NCBI GenBank assembly: GCA_902589725.1
Contig: CACITU010000005.1
Location: 1-64,000, forward strand
Origin: an uncultured Pelagibacteraceae bacterium
GTDB taxonomy: Bacteria > Pseudomonadota > Alphaproteobacteria > Pelagibacterales > Pelagibacteraceae
Length of the DNA: 64,000 nucleotides
Direction of reading: 5' to 3'
Shown: positions 9,526 through 19,070 of the stretch, piece by piece
Layout: the number at the start of each line of letters is the position of its first letter
How positions within the stretch are numbered: the first letter of the stretch is position 1
The notes under the pieces: generated by a model
The model's database searches: none
Seen by the model: the letters and a program-made list of their open reading frames with translations, nothing else
Told to the model about the DNA's origin: nothing
Program-made: the position numbers and the translations under genes

Positions 9526-10710
9526 ATGCAAAAATTTAAATCAGTTGAAGAATTAGTAAATCAATTGAAACCTGAAAAACCAGTTTACTGTATAAGAAAA
9601 AATTCCATAAAATCTGCTGTTAAGTTTTTCTTAAACAAATTTACAGGTAAAGTTTTATATGCAGTCAAAACCAATCCACACCCTGAGATTATCAAAACGA
9701 TCATAGAAAGTGGAGTTGAACAATTTGATGTTGCATCAATTGAAGAAATTAAAAATATTAGAACTTTTAGTAATACAGCTAAATGCTCTTATATGCATAC
9801 TGTTAAGAGTAGAGAAAGTATAAAAGAAGCATATTTTAATTATGGTGTAAAAACTTTTTCTTTAGATACTAAAGATGAACTTATTAAAATAATTGAAAGC
9901 ACAAATAACGCTAAAGATTTAGAATTATTTGTAAGAGTTGCTGTTTCAAATGAACATGCAGAAATTGATTTATCAAAAAAATTTGGTGCGCTAACTTCTG
10001 AAGCAACAGGTTTATTGAGACTAGTAAAACAGCATGCTAAAAAGATTGGTTTAAGTTTTCATGTTGGCTCACAATGTATGCATCCAATTTCTTATTCAAA
10101 AGGTATTAGTGAAATTGGAAATATAATTAAGAAGACAAAAATTATTCCAGATTATATAAATGTAGGTGGGGGTTTCCCTACAATCTATCCTGACTTAATT
10201 CCACAATCTCTAGATAATTATTTTAATGAAATAAATAAGAGTTTAGAAAATTTAAAGCTTGAAAAACTTCCAGAAATTATTTGTGAACCTGGTAGAGCTT
10301 TAGTTGCTGAAAGTGGTTCAACAGTTGTGAGAGTTAATTTAAGAAAAAAACAAAAGCTTTATATAAATGATGGTACCTATGGAACCCTTTTTGATGCAGG
10401 TACACCAAATATTGTATTTCCATCTAGAATGATTAAAGAAAATTCTAATAAGATAATTTCAAAAAAATTAACTGCTTTTGATTTCTTTGGACCAACTTGT
10501 GATAGCATGGATTATATGAAAGGTCCTTTTTTGCTTCCAAATAATATTAAAGAAAATGACTATATTGAACTTGGTCAACTTGGTGCATACGGATTGACAT
10601 TTAGAACTCAATTTAATGGTTACTACTCAAATGAAATTTACGAAGTTGAAGATAATCCAATAATGACATTGTATGATAAAGACATTAATAAAGCTAACAT
10701 GGTAGCTTAA
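9526..10710 (+). CDS. Ornithine/lysine decarboxylase, PLP fold-type III
   Basis: A 394-residue alanine-racemase-fold decarboxylase of the eukaryotic-ODC type. PLP-binding K48 is in YAVKTNPHPE. Other motifs are FHVGSQ, the glycine loop GGGFP, CEPGRALVAESG and the active-site Cys segment FGPTCDSMD supplied across the dimer. It decarboxylates ornithine to putrescine and, in some relatives, lysine to cadaverine; the two cannot be separated here by eye. It overlaps the downstream deoxyhypusine-synthase-like gene by one base (TAATG) and leads a three-gene polyamine operon. Confidence 0.9.
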   Translation: MQKFKSVEELVNQLKPEKPVYCIRKNSIKSAVKFFLNKFTGKVLYAVKTNPHPEIIKTIIESGVEQFDVASIEEIKNIRTFSNTAKCSYMHTVKSRESIKEAYFNYGVKTFSLDTKDELIKIIESTNNAKDLELFVRVAVSNEHAEIDLSKKFGALTSEATGLLRLVKQHAKKIGLSFHVGSQCMHPISYSKGISEIGNIIKKTKIIPDYINVGGGFPTIYPDLIPQSLDNYFNEINKSLENLKLEKLPEIICEPGRALVAESGSTVVRVNLRKKQKLYINDGTYGTLFDAGTPNIVFPSRMIKENSNKIISKKLTAFDFFGPTCDSMDYMKGPFLLPNNIKENDYIELGQLGAYGLTFRTQFNGYYSNEIYEVEDNPIMTLYDKDINKANMVA

Positions 10711-11753
10711 TGTCTAGTCAAAAAAATCCAGGTCATAACAGTAAAAGAGATTTCTTAAAAAATCCTGTTGAACATATCGATATAACTTCTTTTGATAGTA
10801 GAAAAATTATTTCCTCAATGGAAAAAATGTCATTTGTTTCTAGAGAAACTGCAAATGCTGCTAATATTTATAACGAGATGCTTAAAGATAAAGATTGTAC
10901 AATTTTCCTTACTTTAGCGGGATCTACTTCGGCAGCTGGATGTATGAACATTTATAAAGATTTAGTTAAATATAATATGGTAGATGCAATCGTTGCAACA
11001 GGTGCCTCAATAGTAGATATGGATTTTTTTGAAGCTCTTGGTTTTAAGCATTATCAAGGTTCACAATTTCAAGATGATACTGAGCTTAGGAATAACTATA
11101 TAGATAGAATTTACGATACTTACATAGATGAGGAAGAGCTTCAAATGTGTGATAAAATCATATGTGAAATCGCTAATAACTTAGAAGCGAGAAGCTATAC
11201 CTCAAGAGAATTCATTTATGAAATGGGAAAATATTTAAAAAATAACTCAAAGAAAAAAGACTCTTTAATTGAAACTGCTTTTGATAACAATGTTCCTATT
11301 TTTTGCCCTGCTTTTACTGACTCGAGTGCAGGATTCGGGCTAGTTATGCATCAAGAACAAAATCCAAAAAAACATATGACAATAGATTCAGTTAGAGAAT
11401 TTAGAGAACTAACAGAAATTAAAATCAAATCTAAAGGATCTGGATTATTTATGATTGGTGGTGGTGTGCCAAAAAACTTTATTCAAGATACTGTTATTTG
11501 TGCTGAACTATTAGGAAAAGATGTAGATATGCATAAATATGCTGTTCAAATTACTGTTGCTGATAGTAGAGACGGTGCTTGTAGTAGCTCTACATTAAAA
11601 GAAGCGAGTTCATGGGGTAAAGTAGATGTAGCGAAAGAACAGATGGTGTTTGCGGAGGCAACTAGTGTTTTACCATTAATTGCTAGTGATGCTTATCATA
11701 AAGGTGAGTGGAAAAACAGAACAAGAAAAAACTTTACAAAAATTTTTGAATAA
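10710..11753 (+). CDS. Deoxyhypusine-synthase-family protein (probable polyamine aminobutyltransferase)
   Basis: A 347-residue member of the deoxyhypusine synthase family. It shows an NAD-binding-type core (LTLAGSTSAAG, ATGASIVD, IGGGVPKNF) and the C-terminal ASSWGKV, whose lysine (about K304) matches the catalytic Lys that forms the aminobutyl imine in the eukaryotic enzyme. Bacteria lack eIF5A, the eukaryotic substrate. The position between ornithine decarboxylase and agmatinase suggests transfer of an aminobutyl group to a small polyamine, as in the plant homospermidine synthases derived from this family. The family is clear; the acceptor is inference. Confidence 0.85.
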   Translation: MSSQKNPGHNSKRDFLKNPVEHIDITSFDSRKIISSMEKMSFVSRETANAANIYNEMLKDKDCTIFLTLAGSTSAAGCMNIYKDLVKYNMVDAIVATGASIVDMDFFEALGFKHYQGSQFQDDTELRNNYIDRIYDTYIDEEELQMCDKIICEIANNLEARSYTSREFIYEMGKYLKNNSKKKDSLIETAFDNNVPIFCPAFTDSSAGFGLVMHQEQNPKKHMTIDSVREFRELTEIKIKSKGSGLFMIGGGVPKNFIQDTVICAELLGKDVDMHKYAVQITVADSRDGACSSSTLKEASSWGKVDVAKEQMVFAEATSVLPLIASDAYHKGEWKNRTRKNFTKIFE

Positions 11754-11755
11754 AA

Positions 11756-12631
11756 TTGAAATATCTATCAAATAAAAACGGGTTTTTAGGAATTGATAAT
11801 AAATTTAGCTTTAAAGAAAAAGCTGTAATTGTTCCATTTGGTTTAGAAAAAACTGTTAGTTATGGAGGAGGAACAAGAAATGGACCTAAAGAAATTATAA
11901 AAGCATCTCATCAAGTTGAGCTATATGATGAAGAGCTTAACTGCGAACCCTATAAAAAAATAGGTATTAAAACTTTAAAACCATTTAAAATTGATAAAAA
12001 TATCAAAAAAGCACTTAATAAAATCTCAATGATTAATAAAAAAATTTTAGATAAAAAAATTTTTCCAATGACTTTAGGTGGGGAACATTCAATAACATCT
12101 GGATGCATTGTTCCTTTTACTAAAAAATATAAAAATATTTGTCTTTTGCATTTTGATGCTCATGCAGATTTACGTCAAAGCTATAATGGAGAAAAATTTT
12201 CACATGCCTCAGCCATTAGAAGGTGTTTGGATTATAAAAATGTTTCTTTAATTTCATTTGGAATAAGAAACATTTCGGAAAGTGAAATCCCATTTTTAAA
12301 AAAGAATTCTTCAAGAATAAAAATTTTTTGGGCAAAAGATAAAAATAAATGGAATTTGTCTAAATTTAAAAAACTGATTAAAAACAAAACAGTTTATTTA
12401 ACATTCGATGTAGATGGACTAGATTCAAGTATTATGCCTGCAACTGGTACACCTGAACCAGGAGGACTTTTGTGGGACGAAACATTAGATATAATAAGAA
12501 TTGCGGCTAAAAACTCTAAAATTGTTGGTGCAGATATTAACGAACTGTCTCCAATTAAAGGATTTAATTCTTATAATTTTCTTGTTGCAAAATTAGCTTA
12601 TAAAATTTTATCTTATAAATTTTTATATTAA
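11756..12631 (+). CDS. speB: Agmatinase / ureohydrolase-family protein
   Basis: A 291-residue ureohydrolase with the dinuclear Mn motifs GGEHSIT, HFDAHADLR and TFDVDGLD, followed by PATGTPEPGG. It probably hydrolyses agmatine to putrescine and urea, supplying the preceding deoxyhypusine-synthase-like enzyme; other guanidino substrates are possible. It starts at TTG 11756, 2 nt after the upstream stop. Its stop shares the palindrome TTAA with the convergent yhhQ stop. Confidence 0.85.
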   Translation: MKYLSNKNGFLGIDNKFSFKEKAVIVPFGLEKTVSYGGGTRNGPKEIIKASHQVELYDEELNCEPYKKIGIKTLKPFKIDKNIKKALNKISMINKKILDKKIFPMTLGGEHSITSGCIVPFTKKYKNICLLHFDAHADLRQSYNGEKFSHASAIRRCLDYKNVSLISFGIRNISESEIPFLKKNSSRIKIFWAKDKNKWNLSKFKKLIKNKTVYLTFDVDGLDSSIMPATGTPEPGGLLWDETLDIIRIAAKNSKIVGADINELSPIKGFNSYNFLVAKLAYKILSYKFLY

Positions 12632-13182
12632 ACTTTAATTGGTTTAATAATTTTCAATAACATTCTAAATGGTATCAACATTATTATAGCAACTAAAATT
12701 TTAACTGCTAAATCTCCAAGAGATAAAGTAACCCAAGGTACCCCTGTTGCATAAAATGATATTGAGAAAAATAAAAATGTGTCGACTGTTGATCCAATCA
12801 AAGATGAAGTTAGTGGAGCTACAAACCACTCTTTTTTTCTTAATCGATCAAAAATTTGAATGTCTAACAATTGAGCAGTAATAAAAGCTACCCCTGATCC
12901 AATTGCAATTCTAACAGAGATCAAATCTGCAAAATCAGTTGAAAATATCAATGTAAATATAATTCCTATTATAAAGCCCAAATATACAATTTGTCTTGCT
13001 AATAATTTACCATACGATCTATTCGCTAAATCTGTTATTAAAAAAGCTATTGGGTAACTAAAAGCTCCATAAGTTAAAATCTCATTTAATCCATAATAGT
13101 TTATTGGAAACTGAACTAAATAATTAGAAGATACTACAACAACCCCCATCATTATAGATAGAGTGATAAATAATTTGTTCAT
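12628..13182 (-). CDS. yhhQ: Queuosine precursor transporter, YhhQ/VUT family
   Basis: A 184-residue, about six-TM protein with the family signature LTYGAFSYPIAFLITDLANRSYG and the later SGVAFITAQLLDIQIFDRLR and GSTVDTFLFFSISF. Characterised members import queuosine precursors such as preQ0. The track ORF begins at TTG, but the ATG at 13182 overlaps the rpmB stop (TGATG) and gives the usual N terminus. Confidence 0.88.
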   Translation of the reverse strand: MNKLFITLSIMMGVVVVSSNYLVQFPINYYGLNEILTYGAFSYPIAFLITDLANRSYGKLLARQIVYLGFIIGIIFTLIFSTDFADLISVRIAIGSGVAFITAQLLDIQIFDRLRKKEWFVAPLTSSLIGSTVDTFLFFSISFYATGVPWVTLSLGDLAVKILVAIIMLIPFRMLLKIIKPIKV

Positions 13183-13493
13183 CAAGCTGATTTAGCTAAA
13201 GGTTTCTTTTTAAAAGGGGATTTAATTAAAACTACTTTTTTTAACTTTTTTAATCTAGGAGATAAATTTTTATTTTTTACAGTTTTTAAAAATTCATCAA
13301 AACTACCTTTTTTGTCAACTGACCTTACACCTGAATTGCTTACAGTAAGTTTTAAACTTCTTCCTGTAAGCTCACTAGTAAATTTTACTTTTTTTAGATT
13401 AGGTAAAAATCTTCTTTTAGTCTTATTGTTAGCATGACTAACATTATGACCCTTCATTGGAATTTTACCGGTAAGTTCGCATTTTTTTGACAT
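13182..13493 (-). CDS. rpmB: Ribosomal protein L28
   Basis: A 103-residue L28 starting [29 protein letters not shown], the family N terminus. The track ORF carries a spurious extension of 34 residues; the ATG at 13493 is the true start. The C terminus is Lys-rich. It sits between pyrD (52 nt upstream) and yhhQ (TGATG overlap). Confidence 0.96.
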   Translation of the reverse strand: MSKKCELTGKIPMKGHNVSHANNKTKRRFLPNLKKVKFTSELTGRSLKLTVSNSGVRSVDKKGSFDEFLKTVKNKNLSPRLKKLKKVVLIKSPFKKKPLAKSA

Positions 13494-13545
13494 AATAACA
13501 GTGCCTATATAAGGGGAGATATTGAAGGCGTCAAGTTTAATACAT

Positions 13546-14598
13546 TTAAGAAACAGTTTTATTTCCAACAATTTCTGTGAAATTTTTGACACCATCTCTG
13601 ATTAGTAATTCTTTTAGGTCTTTTTTAATCATACCAGCAATATTGGGTCCTTGAAATACCATTCCAGTATACAACTGAACATAATCAGCTCCTAATAAAA
13701 ACTTATCATAAGCTGCTTTACCTGAGTCAACGCCACCTACTCCAATTATTTTAATTTTACCTTTTATTAAATTATAGAACTTACTTATTAAAAGATTTGA
13801 TTTTTTTTCAATAGGTTTTCCAGATAAACCACCTTTTTGATGTCTCTGTATATTTTGAAGTGTTTCCCTAGAAGCTTCAGACGTATTTGAAATTATTATT
13901 GCGCTTATTTCATTTTCTAAAAGTATTTCTGAAATTAAGTCAATTTGATTTTCGCTTATATCTGGTGAAATCTTTACAGCTACAGGAATTTCAGATTTTA
14001 ATTGTTTTTTTTTCTCTGTGATAGATTTTAATAGCTCTTTCAATTTATTCTCATCATGAAAATTTCTAAGATTTTCAGTATTTGGTGAAGAAATATTAAT
14101 TGTTATATAATCTGCAACTTCAGAAAATTTTTCTAATCCAATTAGATAATCATTCAATCTATCATTAGAATCCTTGTTTGGACCTACGTTTACACCTAGT
14201 ACACCTAGTTTTTTATTAGATTTTATTCTGTTTAATATTGTATCTGATCCATGGTTGTTAAAACCTAACCTATTAATTAATGCTTGATCTTCTACCAATC
14301 TAAACACTCTTGGTTTTTCATTCCCATATTGTTTTAATGGTGTAACCGTACCTACTTCAACAAATCCAAAACCTAACTTAAATAAAGGGTTGTATACCTC
14401 GGCATTCTTATCGAAACCTGCCGCGATACCTATAGGATTATCAAGATTTATATTAAATAGTTTTGTTTTTAAAATAGGATCATTTTTGTTTTCATCAAAT
14501 ATATTTGAAACTAAATTAAGTTTGAGTGATTGAATTGCTAAAAAATGTGCTTTTTCAGGATCTATTTTAAATATTAATGTTCTTAAATTAGAATACAT
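13546..14598 (-). CDS. pyrD: Dihydroorotate dehydrogenase, class 2 (quinone)
   Basis: A 350-residue membrane-associated flavoenzyme that oxidises dihydroorotate to orotate in pyrimidine synthesis. The N-terminal helix seen in class 2 enzymes is present ([18 protein letters not shown]). Other motifs are [39 protein letters not shown] with the class 2 catalytic Ser, and [10 protein letters not shown] for FMN phosphate. The start overlaps the lysK stop (TAATG). Confidence 0.96.
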   Translation of the reverse strand: MYSNLRTLIFKIDPEKAHFLAIQSLKLNLVSNIFDENKNDPILKTKLFNINLDNPIGIAAGFDKNAEVYNPLFKLGFGFVEVGTVTPLKQYGNEKPRVFRLVEDQALINRLGFNNHGSDTILNRIKSNKKLGVLGVNVGPNKDSNDRLNDYLIGLEKFSEVADYITINISSPNTENLRNFHDENKLKELLKSITEKKKQLKSEIPVAVKISPDISENQIDLISEILLENEISAIIISNTSEASRETLQNIQRHQKGGLSGKPIEKKSNLLISKFYNLIKGKIKIIGVGGVDSGKAAYDKFLLGADYVQLYTGMVFQGPNIAGMIKKDLKELLIRDGVKNFTEIVGNKTVS

Positions 14599-16160
14599 TA
14601 TTTCAATTTACTAATTATCAACTCTTTTGTTTCGTTAACACCGAAAAAACTTATAAAAAAACCCATTCTAGGTCCATTTTCATCTCCAAATACCACTTCA
14701 TAAATTAATTTAAACCAATCTCTTAAGTTTTCTGCATACCCATTCTCTTTACCTGTTGAATATATTAATGTTTGTATATCCTCAGGAGACATCTGATCAT
14801 TACATTGTTCTAAAGTTTTAACTAAAGCTTGTAGAGCTAATTTTTCATTTTCAGATGGATTTTTATATTTTTTTTGAGCCTTAATTACGTCATTAAAATA
14901 CTTGATTGCATAACCAACTAGTCCATCAAAAATTGGAAAGTTTTTTTCATAAATGTTAGATTTATATTTTTTAACAAACTTCCATAGTAAATCTTTGTTA
15001 TCAGCATTGCTTGTTTCAACTAAATTCAACAACATAGAAAAAGACATAATCATTTCTTCTTTTGGAATATTGCCATTATGAACATGCCAAACAGGATTCA
15101 TTACCAATTGTTGTTCTGTTTGTTTTTTTGATTTTTCAATATTATCAAGGTACTCATCTACAGCTTTTGGTACTATTTCATTATAAAGTTTTTTAGCTCT
15201 TTTTGGATTTTGATACATGTATAAAGATAAGCTTTCAGGTGAGGCATATTTTAACCACTGGTCGATGGTAATACCATTTCCTTTTGATTTTGAAATTTTT
15301 TCACCTTTTTCATCAAGAAATAATTCATAAGCAAATCCAGATGGATGTTTTTTACCAATTAAATTTATAATTTTAGTTGATAAAATTGCACTCTCAATAA
15401 GGTCTTTTCCATACATTTCAAAATCTATATCTAGAGCATACCATCTCATTGCCCAATCAACTTTCCATTGTAATTTACAATTTCCATCCAAAATACTAGC
15501 TTCTAATTTTTTACCCTTATTATTAAAAATTATTTTAGAATTTTTTTTGTCAATTTCTATAACTGGAATTTCGAGAACATGACCTGTATCTGGACAAATA
15601 GGTAAAAAAGGACAGTAAGTTTGTTGACGTTCTTTGCCTAAAGTTGGAAGTATAATATTCATTATACCATCATAGTTTTCTAAAATAATTTTTAAAGTTG
15701 GGTTGAAAAAACCACCTTTGTATAAAGATGTTGAGCTTTTAAAACTGTATTTAAAATTAAAACTATTTAAAAAATCTTTTAACATTTCATTATTATGTTC
15801 TCCAAAACTTGCAAATTTTTCAAATGGATCTGGAACTTGTGTTAATGGTTTATGTAGGTTTTTATTTAGCAATTCCTGATTAGGAACATTATCGGGAACT
15901 TTTCTTAGACCATCCATATCATCAGAGAAAGTAATTATTTCTGCTGGTAAATCCGTAATTTGTTTTAAAGCATTAACCATCATTGAGGTCCTTGCAACTT
16001 CTCCAAATGTTCCGATATGAGGAAGCCCACTTGGGCCATATCCTGTTTGAAGAGTAATTTTACCTTTTTTATCAATAAATGATTTTCTCTCACGAAGCAT
16101 TTTTTTTGCTTCAACGAAAGGCCAAGCACTTGTTTTATCTAAAATTTCTTTTTTAATCAC
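14598..16160 (-). CDS. lysK: Lysyl-tRNA synthetase, class I
   Basis: A 520-residue class I (archaeal-type) LysRS with the HIGH-like GYGPSGLPHIGTFGEVAR near residues 41-57 and the KMSKS-like EKISKSKGNGI. Class I LysRS is typical of alphaproteobacteria, unlike the class II enzyme of most bacteria. It starts at GTG 16160 and is translationally coupled to pyrD. It diverges from trkH across 91 bp. Confidence 0.95.
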   Translation of the reverse strand: MIKKEILDKTSAWPFVEAKKMLRERKSFIDKKGKITLQTGYGPSGLPHIGTFGEVARTSMMVNALKQITDLPAEIITFSDDMDGLRKVPDNVPNQELLNKNLHKPLTQVPDPFEKFASFGEHNNEMLKDFLNSFNFKYSFKSSTSLYKGGFFNPTLKIILENYDGIMNIILPTLGKERQQTYCPFLPICPDTGHVLEIPVIEIDKKNSKIIFNNKGKKLEASILDGNCKLQWKVDWAMRWYALDIDFEMYGKDLIESAILSTKIINLIGKKHPSGFAYELFLDEKGEKISKSKGNGITIDQWLKYASPESLSLYMYQNPKRAKKLYNEIVPKAVDEYLDNIEKSKKQTEQQLVMNPVWHVHNGNIPKEEMIMSFSMLLNLVETSNADNKDLLWKFVKKYKSNIYEKNFPIFDGLVGYAIKYFNDVIKAQKKYKNPSENEKLALQALVKTLEQCNDQMSPEDIQTLIYSTGKENGYAENLRDWFKLIYEVVFGDENGPRMGFFISFFGVNETKELIISKLK

Positions 16161-16251
16161 GAATATATCTTTTATAAAAATCTTAAATTGGCGATTTTAT
16201 TAATTCTTATAGAGTTGAAATTTATTTACCATAAAATAATGTTCTTTCAAA

Positions 16252-17691
16252 ATGTCTAATTATAAAACTGTTTTTTTTACACTTGGAATTTTGCAAATAA
16301 TTTTAGGGATCTCAATGTTCATCCCTATAATTGCTCAATTTATTTATTCTGAAATAGATTCATCATTTTTTGGTGCATCTATTGTGACAATAATTTTTGG
16401 ATCATTATTTTTTCTTTCAAATCTAGACCACGACAAAAAGTTAAATTTACAACAAGCTTTTTTATTAACCGCTTTGTCTTGGTTAAGTATTGCTATTTTT
16501 GGATCTTTACCATTTATATTTTCGACTATGGAGCTTTCAATTACTGATGCTTTTTTTGAGAGTATGTCAGGAATTACAACGACTGGATCTACAATTATTT
16601 CTAATTTAGAGAATACACCAAAAGGAATTTTGTTATGGAGAGCATTGCTTCAATGGTTGGGAGGAATTGGTATTATTGTAATGGCAATTACTTTAATGCC
16701 CATAATGAATGTTGGTGGTATGCAATTGTTCAAAATTTCTAGTAACGACTCATCTGAAAAAATTCTTCCTAAATCAAAAGAAATAGCTTTACGACTAATT
16801 TATATTTACTCAGGATTAACAGGTATTTGCGCATTTTCATATTGGTTATTTGGCATGGGAAAATTTGATAGTTTAACCCATTCAATGACAACAATAGCAA
16901 CTGGTGGATTTTCAAATTACAATCAATCCATAGGATACTTTAATAGTGTGCCTATAGAAATATCCTCAATGATTTTTATAGTTTTAGGAAGTATTCCTTT
17001 TATTGCATATATTAAATTCATAAGTGGAAATAAAAAAATATTTTTGAATGATATCCAGATTAGAACATTTATTAAAATAATAATTGTAAGTGTTATTATA
17101 TTATCAATTTATTTGTTTTTTAATAATATCGAAAATTTTAGCTTAAGATCTGTTTTTTTTAATACCATTTCAATATTAACTGGCACAGGTTATGTAAATG
17201 CTGAATTTGATAGCTGGGGAAGTTTTCCCATAACTATATTTCTTGTTCTCATGTTTATAGGTGGTTGTGCTGGATCCACTACTTGTGGAGTGAAGATTTT
17301 TAGAATTCAAATATTATATTTATTTATATTAAATCAATTAAAAAAAATTATTTACCCAAAGGGAGTATTTGTAATTAAATATGACCAAGGATCAGTAGAT
17401 GATAAATTTATTGCATCAATTATTTCATTTATCTATTTTTATTTTGTTATATTTTTTATTTTAGCTGCATTATTATCGTTAACTGGTTTAGATTTTATTA
17501 CTGCTATTTCTGGAGCCGCAACATCAATATCAAATGTTGGTCCTGGATTGGGTCCTATTATTGGGCCTAATGGAGATTTTTCAGCTTTACCAGACATTTC
17601 AAAATGGATCTTAACTGTAGGTATGATTTTAGGTAGACTTGAGTTATTTGCGATATTAGTATTGTTCTTACCATCTTTTTGGAGAAATTAA
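16252..17691 (+). CDS. trkH: Potassium uptake protein TrkH
   Basis: A 479-residue Trk/Ktr channel-like subunit with four repeated membrane-pore-membrane units. Filter-like segments are visible as SGITTTGST, ATGGFSNYN, LTGTGYVNAE and SNVGPGLG. It moves K+ across the inner membrane and normally needs the cytosolic gate TrkA, which is not adjacent. Its 3' end carries the ribosome-binding site of the next gene. Confidence 0.92.
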   Translation: MSNYKTVFFTLGILQIILGISMFIPIIAQFIYSEIDSSFFGASIVTIIFGSLFFLSNLDHDKKLNLQQAFLLTALSWLSIAIFGSLPFIFSTMELSITDAFFESMSGITTTGSTIISNLENTPKGILLWRALLQWLGGIGIIVMAITLMPIMNVGGMQLFKISSNDSSEKILPKSKEIALRLIYIYSGLTGICAFSYWLFGMGKFDSLTHSMTTIATGGFSNYNQSIGYFNSVPIEISSMIFIVLGSIPFIAYIKFISGNKKIFLNDIQIRTFIKIIIVSVIILSIYLFFNNIENFSLRSVFFNTISILTGTGYVNAEFDSWGSFPITIFLVLMFIGGCAGSTTCGVKIFRIQILYLFILNQLKKIIYPKGVFVIKYDQGSVDDKFIASIISFIYFYFVIFFILAALLSLTGLDFITAISGAATSISNVGPGLGPIIGPNGDFSALPDISKWILTVGMILGRLELFAILVLFLPSFWRN

Positions 17692-17693
17692 TT

Positions 17694-19070
17694 ATGGATC
17701 AAATTAAAAAACAATCATGGCTTAACTCTCTATCAGTTTACAAGGATATACGTATGGTAAGAATTCTTTTATTGGGTTCAATAAGTGGATTCCCTTGGGT
17801 ATTGATTGCAAGCAGTTTAAGTCTATGGCTCAAAGAGGAAGGTCTTAGTAGATCAACAATTGGGTGGGCAGGACTAATTTTTGGAGTATACGCCTTCAAT
17901 TATTTATGGGCTCCTATTGTAGATAGAATTCAAATTCCAATACTAACAAAAAAACTAGGTCATAGAAGAGGCTGGATAGTTTTTATGCAACTTATTATTT
18001 TAGTAAGTTTAATAGTTTGGAGCATAATAAATCCTACGGAAAATTTAGCATTATTAATTTCAGTTGGATTAATTATTGCTATTGCATCAGCTACACAAGA
18101 TATAACTGTAGATGCTTTAAGAATTGAACAAATAAATGAAAATGAGGGAAAATCTATGGCTGCTGGTGCAGCTATGGCTGTTGTTGGATGGTGGACTGGC
18201 TATAAGTTAGGAGGAGTTGTTGCTTTGTTTACAGCTGAATATTTTGAAAATTTAGGTGTTACAGATTATTGGCAAGCTACTTTTTTGGTTCTAGGTATTT
18301 TAATTATTTTAATGAACATAGGGTTAATGTTTGTTCATGAACCAATTGAGACAGATAGACAAGCAAAACAAAGAGAGACAGACAAATTGATAGAGGGAAA
18401 ACTTGGTACTAGCAATATAATTACAAACTTTATTGCTTATATTACGGGAACCATTGGTGGTCCTATCATCAGTTTTTTTAAAAAGAATGGTTTTGCTATT
18501 GCACTAGGAATTTTGGGCTTTGTCTTCTTGTTTAAAATAGGTGAAGCTTTCATGGGAAGAATGTCTATTGTCTTTTATAAAGAAATAGGATTTTCCAAGG
18601 GTCAAATTGCGATTTATTCAAAAGGACTTGGTTGGATAACAACAGTTGTGTTTACATTATTAGGTGGAGTAATGGCTATGAGAGCTGGAACAATTAAAAC
18701 AATGTTCTTCGCCGGAGGACTAATGGCTTTAACAAATCTTTTATTTGCAGTTTTAGCATGGACTGGAAAATCAGAAATTCTATTCGCAATTGCTGTAATA
18801 GCTGATGATATTACAGCTGCTTTTGCAACTGTGGCTTTTGTTGCATTTATATCATTACTAGTTGATAGAACTTATACAGCTACACAATATGCACTACTCG
18901 CTTCAATTGGTACTGCTGGTCGAACCACTTTAGCTTCATCTTCTGGAGCTTTGGTTGACTGGTTAAATGGAGATTGGGGAACATTTTTTGTTTTAACAAC
19001 TATAATGGTAATACCTTCATTAATCTGTTTGTGGGTGATAAAAAATAAAATTAAAATTGGTGCAAAATAA
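17694..19070 (+). CDS. AmpG-like major facilitator permease
   Basis: A 458-residue MFS protein with about 12 hydrophobic segments. It resembles AmpG muropeptide permeases in the N-terminal half: FNYLWAPIVDR, then HRRGWIVFMQL, then ASATQDITVDALRIE. AmpG imports GlcNAc-anhydroMurNAc peptides for recycling. The ATG at 17694 follows GGAG inside the trkH end; the track start is a TTG upstream of that site. The stop is overlapped by the NlpC/P60 gene, supporting a shared role. The family is firm; the substrate is inferred. Confidence 0.75.
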   Translation: MDQIKKQSWLNSLSVYKDIRMVRILLLGSISGFPWVLIASSLSLWLKEEGLSRSTIGWAGLIFGVYAFNYLWAPIVDRIQIPILTKKLGHRRGWIVFMQLIILVSLIVWSIINPTENLALLISVGLIIAIASATQDITVDALRIEQINENEGKSMAAGAAMAVVGWWTGYKLGGVVALFTAEYFENLGVTDYWQATFLVLGILIILMNIGLMFVHEPIETDRQAKQRETDKLIEGKLGTSNIITNFIAYITGTIGGPIISFFKKNGFAIALGILGFVFLFKIGEAFMGRMSIVFYKEIGFSKGQIAIYSKGLGWITTVVFTLLGGVMAMRAGTIKTMFFAGGLMALTNLLFAVLAWTGKSEILFAIAVIADDITAAFATVAFVAFISLLVDRTYTATQYALLASIGTAGRTTLASSSGALVDWLNGDWGTFFVLTTIMVIPSLICLWVIKNKIKIGAK

